A stretch of DNA of 14,111 bases from Smittium culicis (Eukaryota > Kickxellomycota > Harpellomycetes > Harpellales > Legeriomycetaceae), in contig LSSN01000476.1 in assembly GCA_001970855.1 (NCBI GenBank), positions 1-14,111 on the forward strand, read 5' to 3'. The notes below the pieces were generated by a model. That model made no database searches, was not told where the DNA came from, and saw only the letters and a list, made by a program, of their open reading frames with translations. The translations under genes were made by a program, and so were the position numbers. Below are positions 1 through 10,255 of the stretch, one piece after another. How positions within the stretch are numbered: position 1 is the first letter of the stretch; each line of letters opens with the position of its first letter.

Positions 1-2343
1 TTAAACCAGGAAAATTTTTTTTTCTTTTTACTAATATCTGGCATATCACATTCATTTTTCCCCCACGATGGATATTTTGGACAAAAAATAGTTCGTTCAT
101 ATTCTCAGCGAATAATCCTTTATTTTTAAATAAAAAACTTTTTCGCTCTAAACGAAGCAGTGTAATTACTAATTAATTTTGAGATGCTACATTAAATGAT
201 TACCCTAATAAATCCATTTTCGTATTTTTCCCAATAAAGGAAAATTAGCATTCAACATCAACGCTTAGAAAATAATATGCGCTCAGATTTATATTATCTG
301 CTTAAAGAAAAAATTTAATGACTTTCAGGGGCAAAATGCGAATCAATTCAAAATCATTTCTTAAATTATAGATAAGATATTTAATCAATATCATCAATTC
401 AAATAACCTTGGAAAACTCTCATACACTAAAAAAAGAAATTAAATCGCTATATTTTATTAAATGCTTATTAGGTATCTTAAAAAAGCTGAATATAATCAA
501 ACAAGCTTAGGTTTGTTATAAATTAGGAGTTATTTTTTATTTATATTTAGCTCATCTTATTTATCATAAATGGCAAGATCTGTTTAGTAGAACCATCTAT
601 ACCCGCCTCCTCTGCAAAAAAAATATATATATTGGATTATTATTATATACCTAGGTAAAAATTTCACTCCTATGGTTGGATATTTATGAGCGAGAATCTA
701 ATAGATATACTTTGAATTATCATTTTCAGCTTTCAGTCATTAAATATTTATTATCTCATAAAGCTAATTTTGTTAAAAAACATGAAATTTTTATTGGTTT
801 ATCTTTAAAGGTCAAGTACTTTGCATATGTGTACTAGGGCTTGGAGTGACAAATCGATGGTAAATTATAAGATAAAATGAATAGAAAAAATTGACTATAT
901 TGCCAATTTTATAAAAAAACTAGGCGGTTAATTTCACTAGAAATAATCTAAAAATAACAAATTATGGCGTTTTCAGCTATACTCCAGCATATAACTATTC
1001 TTAAGCCTCAATTTAAATTAAAAAAAAGACTTGTATATTTTAGCGATCCTATATTCAAAACTATGTTTGTATATTACCAATATTAAAAAGTACTAGTAAA
1101 TATTTGAATTTTGTTTCAAATCATATTTTTGTGCTGCTGCACTCTAAGAAAAGGTAAAACTCCAATAAATATTTTACTATTTATTGATCTGTTGATAAAA
1201 TATGGCGCTATAATAAAAATTTTATACTTTGAAAAACATAATTCATTAATCTTCAGCTTTTGTTTTTCATAAATTAGGCGTTTTTTATGTTATATCTTGA
1301 AATTATTAATAAAGTTCAAAGTGAAATTATTGGCATCTAATTAAAATGCTATTAATTATACAATGCAATTATTTCAGCTATCTATTTCGTGAAGCCCAAC
1401 CAAAAAAAAAAGAAAAATAATAATAATAATCGAATTTCAAAACCTAATCTTACCTTTTTTGACTACAATTAAGCGATTAGCTTGTAGTGTTCAATAATTG
1501 GCTCATTCAAGCTGAGTTTTCCTATCCTCAATCAAAAGATTTATAATAACATCGCGTTTTAAAACACGTATTAATCAGTTTTAGAACGTAATTTGTAGTA
1601 TAGTGTGCCTATTTGATAATGGCGCCTAGTTATTAAATAATTTATCATAAATTAATATCTATATACATATTTAGGATTCTTTAGTGCAAAGTTTGAAGTA
1701 TATACTCATTTGTTTCTCAGTGGGTTTATTTATATTATATAAAAATAACATTTAAAGCTATTAAAAATTATAGATTTGAAGTATATTAATACGTCACATT
1801 AATGTTGAAGCTATAATATTAAAAAAAATTCTGTAAGCTAATTAATTTTTTTTTAATATTTACTGCTATTAGAACCAGGAATAAATATCATTTCCATGAA
1901 GTTTATACCCTATATACTTTTCTATATTTGCCTATTTTGATTGAGAAGCTAGTACTATGAACATTGCTGTAAGTAGCAAATTCTTTTTTTTTTTTCACAT
2001 CGGGGCATTGAGCAACTATTTCAAGAAAATAAACCCCATTATAATCATTTTTTATTTTAAAATCTAGGTTTGCAATATTTGAAATCATAAAGTATGTAGT
2101 TTTTTTTCACAAGCAATTTGATTTAGTTTAAATTACAATTTTTAGCTTTAGGATAACTGGAAAATACCTCCAGCGTTAATGACCAATATATCTTACTACG
2201 ACAGAAAAATTTAAACAGTATTAAATAAATTAAAACCGTCATAATTTTCGATATGCGTTCATTTAATGCATTGTACAGTTTCAAATTGTTTTTACAAAAC
2301 TACAACCAAAATTATTCACCGCTTTTAGCATTATAAAATGGCG

Positions 2344-2362
2344 AGTAGTGGCAAGCACTACT
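2344..2362. repeat. Short perfect inverted repeat (7-bp stem)
   Basis: AGTAGTG (2344-2350) and CACTACT (2356-2362) are perfect reverse complements around the 5-nt loop GCAAG. The stem is unusually GC-containing for the surroundings. No adjacent gene gives it a role, and no downstream T-run makes it a convincing terminator. Confidence 0.4.
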
Positions 2363-2862
2363 TATGTAAAATCTGTAATTGTGAGCATTCATGGTTGAAA
2401 TCATTTTTTACATTATCAAATTAGTAATCTAGTGCTCCGGTTGCATTATATCATCTTGATTATCATTATACTTTGTGAATTTTTTGTTTTATTTAATGAA
2501 AAGCGATTTATAGACAACAATATTGAGAATATATTCATGTATATCAGCGTAGTTCTTAGAGGGTAAATGCTTAGCTATTATTGGGCTTTCTTGGCTATGA
2601 TTTCAAAAATAGATTTTGTGAAAGTGTATAAATGTATTGCTTTTTAAAAATATTCATCTTTTTTTTACCTTTAAGCGCATTTCCCAGAAGTAGATTGAAG
2701 CGATAATGATGTTGTTTGAGCATGATTTTGGCTATCTACATCTTTTCGAGCTAGTAAAATACATAGCTGATTAATCTTTTAACAGCAAAAATTTTTAGAG
2801 TTTTCTAATGTTAAAAGAACAGCACTGGAATAAAGGTAATAAACCTGAATTAGTTAGCCAAA

Positions 2863-2915
2863 TTGGATAGAATAATTTGACTACGAGTATAGCTCAAGAA
2901 GCGCAATCTATCCAA
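2863..2915. repeat. Inverted repeat with 9-bp arms
   Basis: TTGGATAGA (2863-2871) is the exact reverse complement of TCTATCCAA (2907-2915), separated by 35 nt. The flanks show partial further symmetry: a CCAA just before the left arm and a TTGG after the right. It may be the remains of a small foldback element, but I see no target duplication. Function unknown. Confidence 0.4.
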
Positions 2916-3167
2916 CTAAGCTTGGTTTTTAAAGTATAAAATAATTTTTACTACCTAATTTACGTTTATTCTAAATTATTATTTATGGGTAATTTCGCCA
3001 GCAAAAAATACCTGACCGCATAGGATAAAAAAATCTAGTATTGAAATGTGAAACAATAGCAATCATCACTAGAAATTATTTTCTTGCACAATTACGTCTT
3101 TCTCTTATTTACCAAAAAAAATCCTAATGGAATTATAATACTACATCAACATAAAAAATTGCTTTTG

Positions 3168-3361
3168 TTAACCCTTTCCCGTCCAACACTCTTTGAAAAA
3201 ATCAATTTATTGATTCGTTTATGATTTATAATTATAATTTTTATTTGTTGATATACTATAAAATACCAATAATTCTAATGACCTCGGAATTAAAGTGTTT
3301 TTATATAACAATTGGCTATATTTCGAGGTCAAAAATAGTCTACCGCCCATGAAAGGGTTAA
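3168..3361 (+). mobile_element. piggyBac-like TTAA MITE, complete copy 1
   Basis: This is a 186-bp non-coding element (3172-3357) bounded on both sides by the tetranucleotide TTAA (3168-3171 and 3358-3361). The ends are inverted: CCCTTTCCCGTCC on the left, and CCCTTTCATGGGCGG on the right read inward on the minus strand. Insertion at TTAA with ends starting CCC is the hallmark of the piggyBac superfamily, whose transposase would have to act in trans because no coding capacity is present. An interior inverted repeat, TGACCTCG (3279-3286) with CGAGGTCA (3324-3331), can form a hairpin. Two further copies lie at 4891 and 8512. A 63-codon ORF that begins inside the element at 3295 and runs out past its right end is judged to be chance. 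The short size and lack of coding fit a MITE. Confidence 0.75.
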
Positions 3362-4890
3362 TTAATCCCTCTAGGAGAAGCGATATTTCTAAATTGTCAA
3401 ATCAAATACTAATATGGAAGATTCTGAGCGAAGATAGCACTTTGTCGCAGTTTAATGTTATTGGCCTGTATAATCACTTTTTGTAAATATTATTGGCGGA
3501 GCAAAAAAGGAATTTTGATTTTTCTATTTCTTAGTTTCAGTATAAAACTTTTATTTGCTAAAAAAGTAAATTATTCTACTCATTGGAGGTTTATTTGTTA
3601 TGCGATTTTATACACTGAAACTCTTTACACCACAAAATGACCTCCTCATAAAGAATCACCTGTATAATTTAATTTATCTAGCCAATTGTATTTTTGAAAT
3701 CTTTATTGGGCTTGTAAACTTCGATATCAAATAGAAAATATAAACAAATGTTCCAACCAATAAAGCTTTCCGGATCTTAAATATTACTTTTCCTGAAAAG
3801 GTAAATCAAAGATTCATATAACGCGTTACTGAAAACAATAATGTTGTATTTATTTCGATCATAAACAAGTATTGCACAAAAAGAATAACAATCTACTTAG
3901 AGTGAGAATTATATTTATAAATTTAGCTATTGACGTGTTTAGAAATAAATGAAATATATATACCTACCATTCAAGGTATCAATTAACCCAAATTTATCTT
4001 GTGCTACAAAAAAATCGCAATTCTACAAATAATCAAATGCGGCTTTTCGATATAACAAAAGTATTAACTAGACACTAATTTATATGAGAAATATTTTGAG
4101 GTTGGGTTATTTGTATTATAATTTTTCTGCTATCATGTTTAATTTTAAATTTTATTTGCTATATTTAAATAGCTTCGAATGAATATTTTGAAACAGCCAA
4201 TAATTCTATTAAATTGGAATTATTAAACAGATTAGCTAGTAATAATTTCTCCGTTGCTCTAAAAAAATCCCCTCCATATAGGTTGTTAATTTAGTGAATG
4301 TACACATTAGTATTTTACCTATAAAGCTAACAATTATTTTTTCTCAATATAGGGTAAATTGACAGTGAATAAGTTTTCCACTCAATTGATACTAATGGAA
4401 TTTGCTTTAATTAATTGATAAACAACGTTCTCGCTTCTTGAAAGCATCTCCAATATGACTGTTTATGAGCTATTAAAATATCATTTGAAAAGAAAGAAAT
4501 TGCTATTTTTAATTAAAAAAATTTCAACAAATAAAGCCACTCGAAGCTCAATAATATTAGCTCCCCAAGTAAATTAAAAAGAGGTAAATCAATCGAAAAA
4601 GGATCTACTCATGCAAAACGCTGAAATTTGACCAAAATATTAAGCGAAATCGAGTCAGCTTCTAATGTGATTTACTCGATTTGCCTTTATCCAATTCAAG
4701 CCACACAATAAAAAAAGGGCTTTTTTTGGATTGCCAACAATTATAGCTCAACACAATCGGAATAGTTGAACAAATTTTCAAATAATCCCCATTGGAATAG
4801 TGCTGATTAATTAGCTTAGCCAAAAATAATTTACCCAAATTTACATTCTTTTAGTAGCGCTGACACTGGAAAGGGAAAATAAAAGCCCAA
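3362..4890. other. Gene-poor AT-rich stretch between two TTAA elements
   Basis: No gene, RNA or clear repeat is supported here. Small forward ORFs overlapping about 3295-3640 have no recognisable motif, and one of them starts inside the neighbouring transposable element. Near the right edge GGAAAGGG (4868-4875) faces the start of the next TTAA element. It could be an eroded right end of another copy, since a CCTTTATCCAA lies about 190 bp to its left (4684-4694), but the interior does not match and I do not call it. Confidence 0.55.
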
Positions 4891-4997
4891 TTAACCCTTT
4901 CTCGGGCGGTAAACTATTTTTGATTAAAATAAAATTAGTTAATAAATCATAAATATTTTAACAACTGTATATACTGAAGTGCTATTTTACTGTAAAT
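4891..4997 (-). mobile_element. piggyBac-like TTAA MITE, copy 2 (reverse orientation, far end unclear)
   Basis: After TTAA (4891-4894) the sequence begins CCCTTTCTCGGGCGGTA and continues ACTATTTTTGA. The first 29 nt match the reverse complement of the right end of copy 1 at 26 positions, so this copy is inverted relative to copies 1 and 3. The interior also matches. GCTATTTTACTGTAAAT (from 4981, 87 nt from the end) corresponds to GGTATTTTATAGTATAT of copy 1 at about 90 nt from the same end (13 of 17), and to the TACTGTA segment of copy 3 at about 97 nt. Beyond about 4997 the resemblance fades. The other terminus, expected near 5060-5085, is not visible as a TTAA-bounded end, so the copy is eroded or truncated there. 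Confidence 0.65.
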
Positions 4998-5692
4998 TGA
5001 AACCAACTAGGATGCAATCTACTAAATCGCTAGCAAATCAAAAAATCCGAGTTAGGAAGAGTTTCTTTTGAAGATTTACGATTGAATTAAAAAATTCCCA
5101 AGAAATTAGATGGCATCCTTGTACAATTTTGAATGGCTTTATTCATTTACTCTGGAGTCTTTTTATGAAATTTTTTGATTCTTATGATGTTACGTATTTT
5201 GCTTTTTTCTTAGTCAACCCTTCCAGGTAGAATTAGCTTTCTTTGAACTAATAAAATTATTAAAAACAGCTTTCATAATTTTTATTTTATTGGCTATGAT
5301 AGTGGGTAGCCAAATGATTAACTGTCGATAAAAATGAAATTAAAGATTATACAAGAGGTGTATTTACTCACAAACCATCCAATATAAAATTAAAAATATA
5401 CGTAAATTGATCACAAATTTTTAATTGCTTTTTAGACAGAATTTATTTATAATATTTACTAGTTAACTATTTTTAGCATAGTAAAAATAAGAAGTATAAC
5501 CTGTTAATAATTAATATTAACCAAAAGGTACAAACCCCTCAAATAATCGTTCAATTTTGCAGGAGGGTTGTTTTAATAGACATAAAAATCTGTAAAAACT
5601 ATTGGCCAACTCCTAAGAGCGAAATACTTTTCTGTGGTTTATGAACCTAAGTAGTGTACTTTTATAAGTACAGTATACTAAAATTCCACATA
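4998..5692. other. AT-rich stretch without a recognisable gene
   Basis: Nothing codable is supported. The first 80 bases may be the decayed distal half of TTAA element copy 2. A small perfect palindrome, GTACTT-TTAT-AAGTAC, lies at 5656-5671 just before the GC-rich island. Base composition here is low in G+C (10 and 11 of 60 in the two lines counted, 5401-5520), which makes the jump at about 5700 abrupt. Confidence 0.55.
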
Positions 5693-6135
5693 GCTTTGTA
5701 CTACCCTTGGTCGGAGATAGTGAAGGCAACGATCAGCTATTCAGAGGACAGCGATTCCATAGGAGGACCATCTAGAAACAGGAGGGACAGATTCGTTTAG
5801 CACAGTCTGAGACGTTATCTGTGCACAAATCCAGCGTTCGACAGCATTACGGAACTCAACCGTTCAACAGCTTATTGTAGGAGAGCCAGGTCGATCATTC
5901 CCTTTTTTTGTTAGGAGCCTATTTTTTAATAACCCTGTTAGATGTAGACTCATACTTGGAGCTCAATGATCTCATCGAATCCTATTCTGTCGGAACGTGC
6001 TTAATTCCATGACTGCTTGTAACTTCAGTCATCCATCCTACTTGAAGCAATGCCTGTGTGGATCTTTCGGTTGGTAGATTGGTCACATTTCCAATTAGGT
6101 ACGCATCTGGTAGACCAGCAGAGGAATTTATTAGT
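5690..6135. other. GC-rich island of unknown origin
   Basis: Counting bases gives 188 G+C in 420 nt for 5701-6120 (about 45%), against roughly 17-30% just to the left and 12-25% to the right in the lines sampled. The island has sharp edges. It does not contain rRNA or tRNA signatures that I know. The forward frame beginning at 5701 has only scattered stops, and its last segment, 6058-6240, is open. On the minus strand a frame is open from about 6188 down to the stop at 5984-5982 (about 69 codons), including the words SAGLPDAYLIGN and SSHGIKHVPTE. Neither reading is securely recognisable. Most likely this is a fragment of a transposable element or of a transferred or decayed gene. The candidate LTR is its left part. 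Confidence 0.5.
5693..5873. mobile_element. Candidate solo LTR, 173 bp with 4-bp target duplication
   Basis: The segment 5697-5869 starts TGTACTACC and ends GTTCAACA, giving the TGT...ACA ends typical of retrotransposon long terminal repeats. It is flanked by the direct repeat GCTT (5693-5696 and 5870-5873), consistent with a short target-site duplication of the size made by LTR-retrotransposon integrases. G+C is near 48%, far above the surroundings, as expected of a relatively young insertion in an AT-drifting genome. Caveats: a 4-bp repeat next to TG/CA ends is not rare by chance, the GC-rich sequence continues another 260 bp beyond the right boundary, and no second copy or internal domain is present in the window. 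Orientation cannot be decided. Confidence 0.35.
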
Positions 6136-6240
6136 ATTAGACTATTAGTTTTTTTATACCTTGAGCCAACTTTACCATTTTTTAGCTTATTTTACCGCAT
6201 ATTTTCATTTATTGTTATCGTATCAATAAAATTGTGTGAA

Positions 6241-8511
6241 TAAAAAAAATAGTTATAACATACTCAATATATTTAAAAGATAAATAAAAATTGTTTGATA
6301 TATATTTCAAAATTTTGCAAAATACAAATGAAATTGAGTAGAAAGAAAAAGTAATTTTAATATACAATAACTGTAGATTATTATAAATTTTCGATTATAA
6401 CAAGATTATAATCTTTATAAAGCAACCAAATATCAAGCGGTCAAACTAAAATAAAAATGACGCTGCGAAACTTTTTTTTTTGGAATAGACACCAAGATGT
6501 CTGGGAAAAAATAATATAAAAGTTGAGTATGGAGATATTAAAGTTCGCTCTCTAATTTTAGTTAACACTTTTTTGATAGTTCGTTTATATCTTTTATAAT
6601 TAGTAATTTAGTTTAAATAATAAATAATAAATAGAATCAAAAAAGAGTAAAAAATTTTATAAATATCAAACTCATAACTTCTCATAGCTTAAAATATGGA
6701 TAAGCTTGAAAAATTATTTACATTGATATATACTTGTGAGAACCAGGGCTAAGCCTCTTTATAATTATATTTGCTTATGTGAATTAGATAATGATATTGG
6801 TTATATCATTTAATTCATTAAAAATAATTTTCTAATAGGATTTAAAAAATAAGCAGTTCTAAATATCAGGAAATTTTTAATGATTAAAGTTCTACACCTC
6901 AAAATAATCTCCCATTATAACTCTTATATCAAAAATTCTTGGAACAAAGCCATAAATTAAATCACATCTATGACTATTATTTTTTCTCACCATCTTTATA
7001 AAATCTTGTTTAAAACTTAAAAACTTAGGTATAAATATTTTTATACTAAATTAAATCAATAATAGAAAATAAAAGTGTAACTTTAAAAACTATCACAATT
7101 ATCAGTTACATGGAAAACTTTTTAATCGCCTTTAATAAAATCACTTTTATACATAAAATAGATTTAAAAATAAACGAAATAAATGTAAAGTTGCTATATT
7201 TTATTTTAATTCAAATTTAAGAAGCATCTTTAATCGAATTAAGTATTTTTATATTTTTAATTTCACATAAAAGTGAAAGGGTTTAGATAGGCTATTATTG
7301 TTCAATTTTATTGGTAATTTTCATTAATTTATATTATTCATATTCAATTTTTTTCTGTTTAATTTCAATTTATAAGTAATATTACATTTTTAAAGTCTGA
7401 GTTAAATTATTTTAAAACGTATAACATAAATATTATGAAAAAATTCTATTTTAGTTCTTCAATATAACTTAAGCACTTTTTTTTTATTTTAAAACTTGCT
7501 TTTTTACCCAAGAAATATCTCATTAAATCGAAAAAGTATATGAAATTTATTAGAAATAATTCCTGCCAAAACTTTAAAAATAATAAAAAAGAAATAATAA
7601 CAAAAATATTTGCATAGCATTTATAAATTTCTAAAATGATATATTTCATATAAATCTATAATATCAATTCTAATATTATTTTTTTGATTTCATTATAGTA
7701 TTAAATTATTTAAATATCCTTCTCAAAAAAATTTTAGAAAATTCAACGGAATTGCAATTTCTAAAAAATCGATAAAAAAATGATTATTTAATTGGTTTCT
7801 AATACGACTATGTATATATTTAGAGTAGAAAAAATAGTTGTATTAGAGATTGCTTTTTTATGGAAAGAGTATAGATTTTATAAATCAAATAAAAAAAGAA
7901 AAAAAATCACATAAGTATAGAAAAAATTTTTTATTTACGGAAATTCATTTGTGTATAATTTAAGCTGAAAGATTTATTATCAATTATTTTAGATTTTTCT
8001 TGATATTAATAGACTTAAATTCTCTATCAATAATAATTCGGATAAAATTTTTAAATTCATATAATTGGTTTTTAATTTTTTTTTTTTTTTTTTGATCGAG
8101 CATCATTAGATAAAAACTCCGCAATTAATAACTCTGATTTAAATATTTTTCACACTTTCTATTATAAAATCGTATGTGAGCAGTATAAAATCAGGGTGAA
8201 ATGAAAAAATGAATTTTTTAAAATGCTTAAAAATACTGATAATTTCAAAAACTAAGCCAAACTATTATTCTTGGAAGATAATCTGATATTAAATAAGATT
8301 TTAAATATATTTTTTAAATTAAAAAATTGGTACCATTGGTCTGGTATTTTCTATAAAATTATCGAATAATTAATAATAGAGCTTAATAACAAGCTAGAAT
8401 AAGAAGTTGAAATGAGATTTTAAAATATTTCATAAGAGTATGGCCTAATCAACATTAGTTATTAATTTTCCGAATTTAATTTTATTAGAGATGTATAATA
8501 TCAGCGATAAT
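6241..8511. other. Very AT-rich stretch without a recognisable gene
   Basis: No supported gene lies in these 2.3 kb. The longest open reading is a 67-codon minus-strand frame (7446-7649) composed almost wholly of F, I, L, K, Y and N. At this composition one or two open frames of this length are expected by chance, and it has no motif, so it is left out. An 18-nt T run occupies 8076-8093. An inverted repeat at 7799-7846 is listed separately. A GTGAAAGGGTTTA at 7273-7285 resembles a reversed left end of the TTAA family, but no partner end is seen. Confidence 0.6.
7799..7846. repeat. Inverted repeat with 13-bp arms
   Basis: CTAATACGACTAT (7799-7811) and ATAGTTGTATTAG (7834-7846) are reverse complements at 12 of 13 positions, with a 22-nt loop. 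Weaker symmetry continues outward (TTT before, AGA after). It could be a small foldback remnant or an unrelated hairpin. No gene is adjacent. Confidence 0.45.
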
Positions 8512-8709
8512 TTAACCCTTTCACGTCCAATATATTAAAAAAAACCAAATTTATGACTCATTTATAGTTTATAATGGAATCTATTATTTTATGTTTAACT
8601 ACAGTATACCAATATAATTTAAAATTTCTCAATTAAATTACTTTTTTTGAACTCAGTTAGCTAAATTTTATAGATCAAAAATATTCTATTGCGTGGAAAA
8701 GGACTATTA
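8512..8709 (+). mobile_element. piggyBac-like TTAA MITE, copy 3
   Basis: The left end is TTAA (8512-8515) followed by CCCTTTCACGTCCAATA, matching copy 1 (CCCTTTCCCGTCCAACA) in all but two positions. The right end reads GATCAAAAATATTCTATTGCGTGGAAAAGGA, aligning with the copy 1 right end GGTCAAAAATAGTCTACCGC followed by CCATGAAAGGG. Length from 8516 to 8703 is 188 bp, against 186 bp in copy 1. The right-hand TTAA has decayed to CTAT(TA). Shared interior words include TACCAATA at the matching place. It has the same orientation as copy 1 and is non-coding. The greater divergence at the right end suggests an older insertion. Confidence 0.7.
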
Positions 8710-9396
8710 TGTTTTAATAGGGAAAATTAAAAAAAAATACGTATAATATTTCTAGGTTTATTTTTGCCATATAATTTAATTAATCTTTAAATAAAATTCA
8801 GTTAATTTCGAAATCGAAATCTTTTTTAAATTTTATTCAGTAAAAAAATTTTTATCAGTGTTTATAATAACGAAAAAATATATATATATATGTGCGATAT
8901 ATACTCCCGGTAATTAAACTAATTAATGAGTGAAAAATGACTAAATATATTTAAAGTTCTGTTTTATTTGGAAATAAAAAATTTTTATTTAATACCTAAA
9001 TACATTATATGTGTAAATGAGTAGAAAAATGTGTGATAAAATTGTAGTACTGAAATTTTTAATAGCTCTAACCTTAAATTATAAAATTTTTTTAAAAAAT
9101 AACTTTATGATAATTAATATAAAAAATATGTAAATTATAATTTAATATGAAACAATTTTTTAGTTATAGCTTTTATTTTTGCATGGAAAATTAATTAGAT
9201 TTGCCTTATTTATTTATTTTGAAATTTTTGCATTTTCAAAAGCCAAGCTTATTACTGAATATAAGGTATTAATATTTGATATTAAACCTATGCGTATACT
9301 TAGCTTAGCAAAAATGATCGACTGTTTTTATAGTTATTTTTTAGTATGATAATGTAACATATGGCATAGATTTGGGTTTTAAGCCAAATTTAACAC

Positions 9397-9428
9397 GTAA
9401 TCAATGCCAATTATCGTTATTTGATTAC
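9397..9428. repeat. Perfect 8-bp inverted repeat
   Basis: GTAATCAA (9397-9404) and TTGATTAC (9421-9428) are perfect reverse complements around a 16-nt loop. No neighbouring gene or T-run supports a terminator role. At this composition a chance origin is possible. Confidence 0.35.
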
Positions 9429-10235
9429 AGTTTTTTTTTGGAAGTTAGAAATATTAAATATTGAACATGTATAACCATATTACGAAAGTTATAACAATAT
9501 TATAAATGACCCAAATTTTACCTTGACCTATCATATTAATTTAATCTAATTTTTCAAATAACTGTCTATACTTAGTAAAATTTAAAATTTATTTATTAAA
9601 AAATAGTATTTCTTTCGAAAAGGATTGTATTTTTGAGATTTTTAGCTTTTAGAGATTAAAAATATTAGAGGACTATTTTAAGAAAATCGTATTATTATTT
9701 ATATAGATAGATTCTAGCCATTAAAATCATCCGTTTTGAGGTTAATATTTTATTATATTAAATTTACTAATCATTTTATAAACATATAAACTTAAATTTA
9801 TCGTTTTACGTTTTAATTTACCATTTAATTTATGTTTTGATTTTGATCTTAAACTTTAACTTCAACGATAAGATAGGAAGAGAGGAATAAATTAATTTTA
9901 TAAATCATAGTTTACTAAAAGCTTTAAATTTGTGCTTGTTTATATTATGGAATTGAGCCTTAAAATTAAACCTCGTTGTGAAATTTTTTTTACATGCTTA
10001 ATTGAACCATCACTTGATTTATTAATTATTATTTATGATTTTGGTAAATTTTTTAAAAATCTATCTTTTATCAAAATTTTTATGATTTAAATCGTTTTCA
10101 TTAATTTATAACTAATAATAAAATGAAAAAATTTGAATGTTATATCTTGATTTCAAAACTTTTTAGGAAAAATTGATAAGATTTGATATAATAAAATATA
10201 TTTATTGATTTAAATAGCTTATCATAGTTTTATAT

Positions 10236-10255
10236 TTACGTATAAAAATACGTAA
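10236..10255. repeat. Perfect 8-bp hairpin with AAAA loop
   Basis: TTACGTAT (10236-10243) and ATACGTAA (10248-10255) are perfect reverse complements with a 4-nt loop of A. Each arm contains the palindrome TACGTA. No associated gene is visible. Confidence 0.35.

Larger units (their letters stand above)
1..3167. other. AT-rich stretch without a recognisable gene
   Basis: I see no gene I can support in this stretch. The longest open reading is a 61-codon minus-strand frame at 1903-2088. It is interrupted only by a homopolymer that yields a lysine run, it has no recognisable motif, and its length is within chance expectation at this composition. There is no tRNA or rRNA signature. Homopolymer T and A runs and an (AAT)n tract near 1416-1430 are present. 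Two short inverted repeats are listed separately. The sequence is a little richer in G+C than the second half of the window, so it may be older coding or transposon sequence decayed beyond recognition by eye; that is inference. Confidence 0.6.

Noticed and set aside
1903..2088. Minus-strand 61-codon ORF
   Set aside because: No recognisable domain, it includes a homopolymer-derived lysine run, and its length is within chance expectation.
3295..3640. Two overlapping forward ORFs of 63 and 61 codons
   Set aside because: The first begins with an alternative start inside a transposable element, the second overlaps it in another frame, and neither shows a motif.
4684..4875. Possible fourth TTAA-element copy (CCTTTATCCAA to GGAAAGGG, about 190 bp)
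   Set aside because: The size fits, but neither end has TTAA and the interior does not resemble the other copies.
5697..6120. Ribosomal RNA or tRNA genes in the GC-rich island
   Set aside because: None of the universally conserved rRNA words I know, and no tRNA T-arm with matching acceptor stem, could be found on either strand.
7273..7285. GTGAAAGGGTTTA resembling a reversed left end of the TTAA element
   Set aside because: No partner end about 186 bp away and no matching interior. It overlaps a small local palindrome that may explain it.
7446..7649. Minus-strand 67-codon ORF with ATG start and hydrophobic composition
   Set aside because: Composed almost only of residues forced by AT-rich codons. 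At about one stop per ten codons, one or two such ORFs are expected by chance in this half of the window, and no motif or neighbour supports it.
8076..8093. 18-nt T run as a terminator
   Set aside because: No GC-bearing stem and no gene upstream. It is simply a homopolymer in AT-rich DNA.
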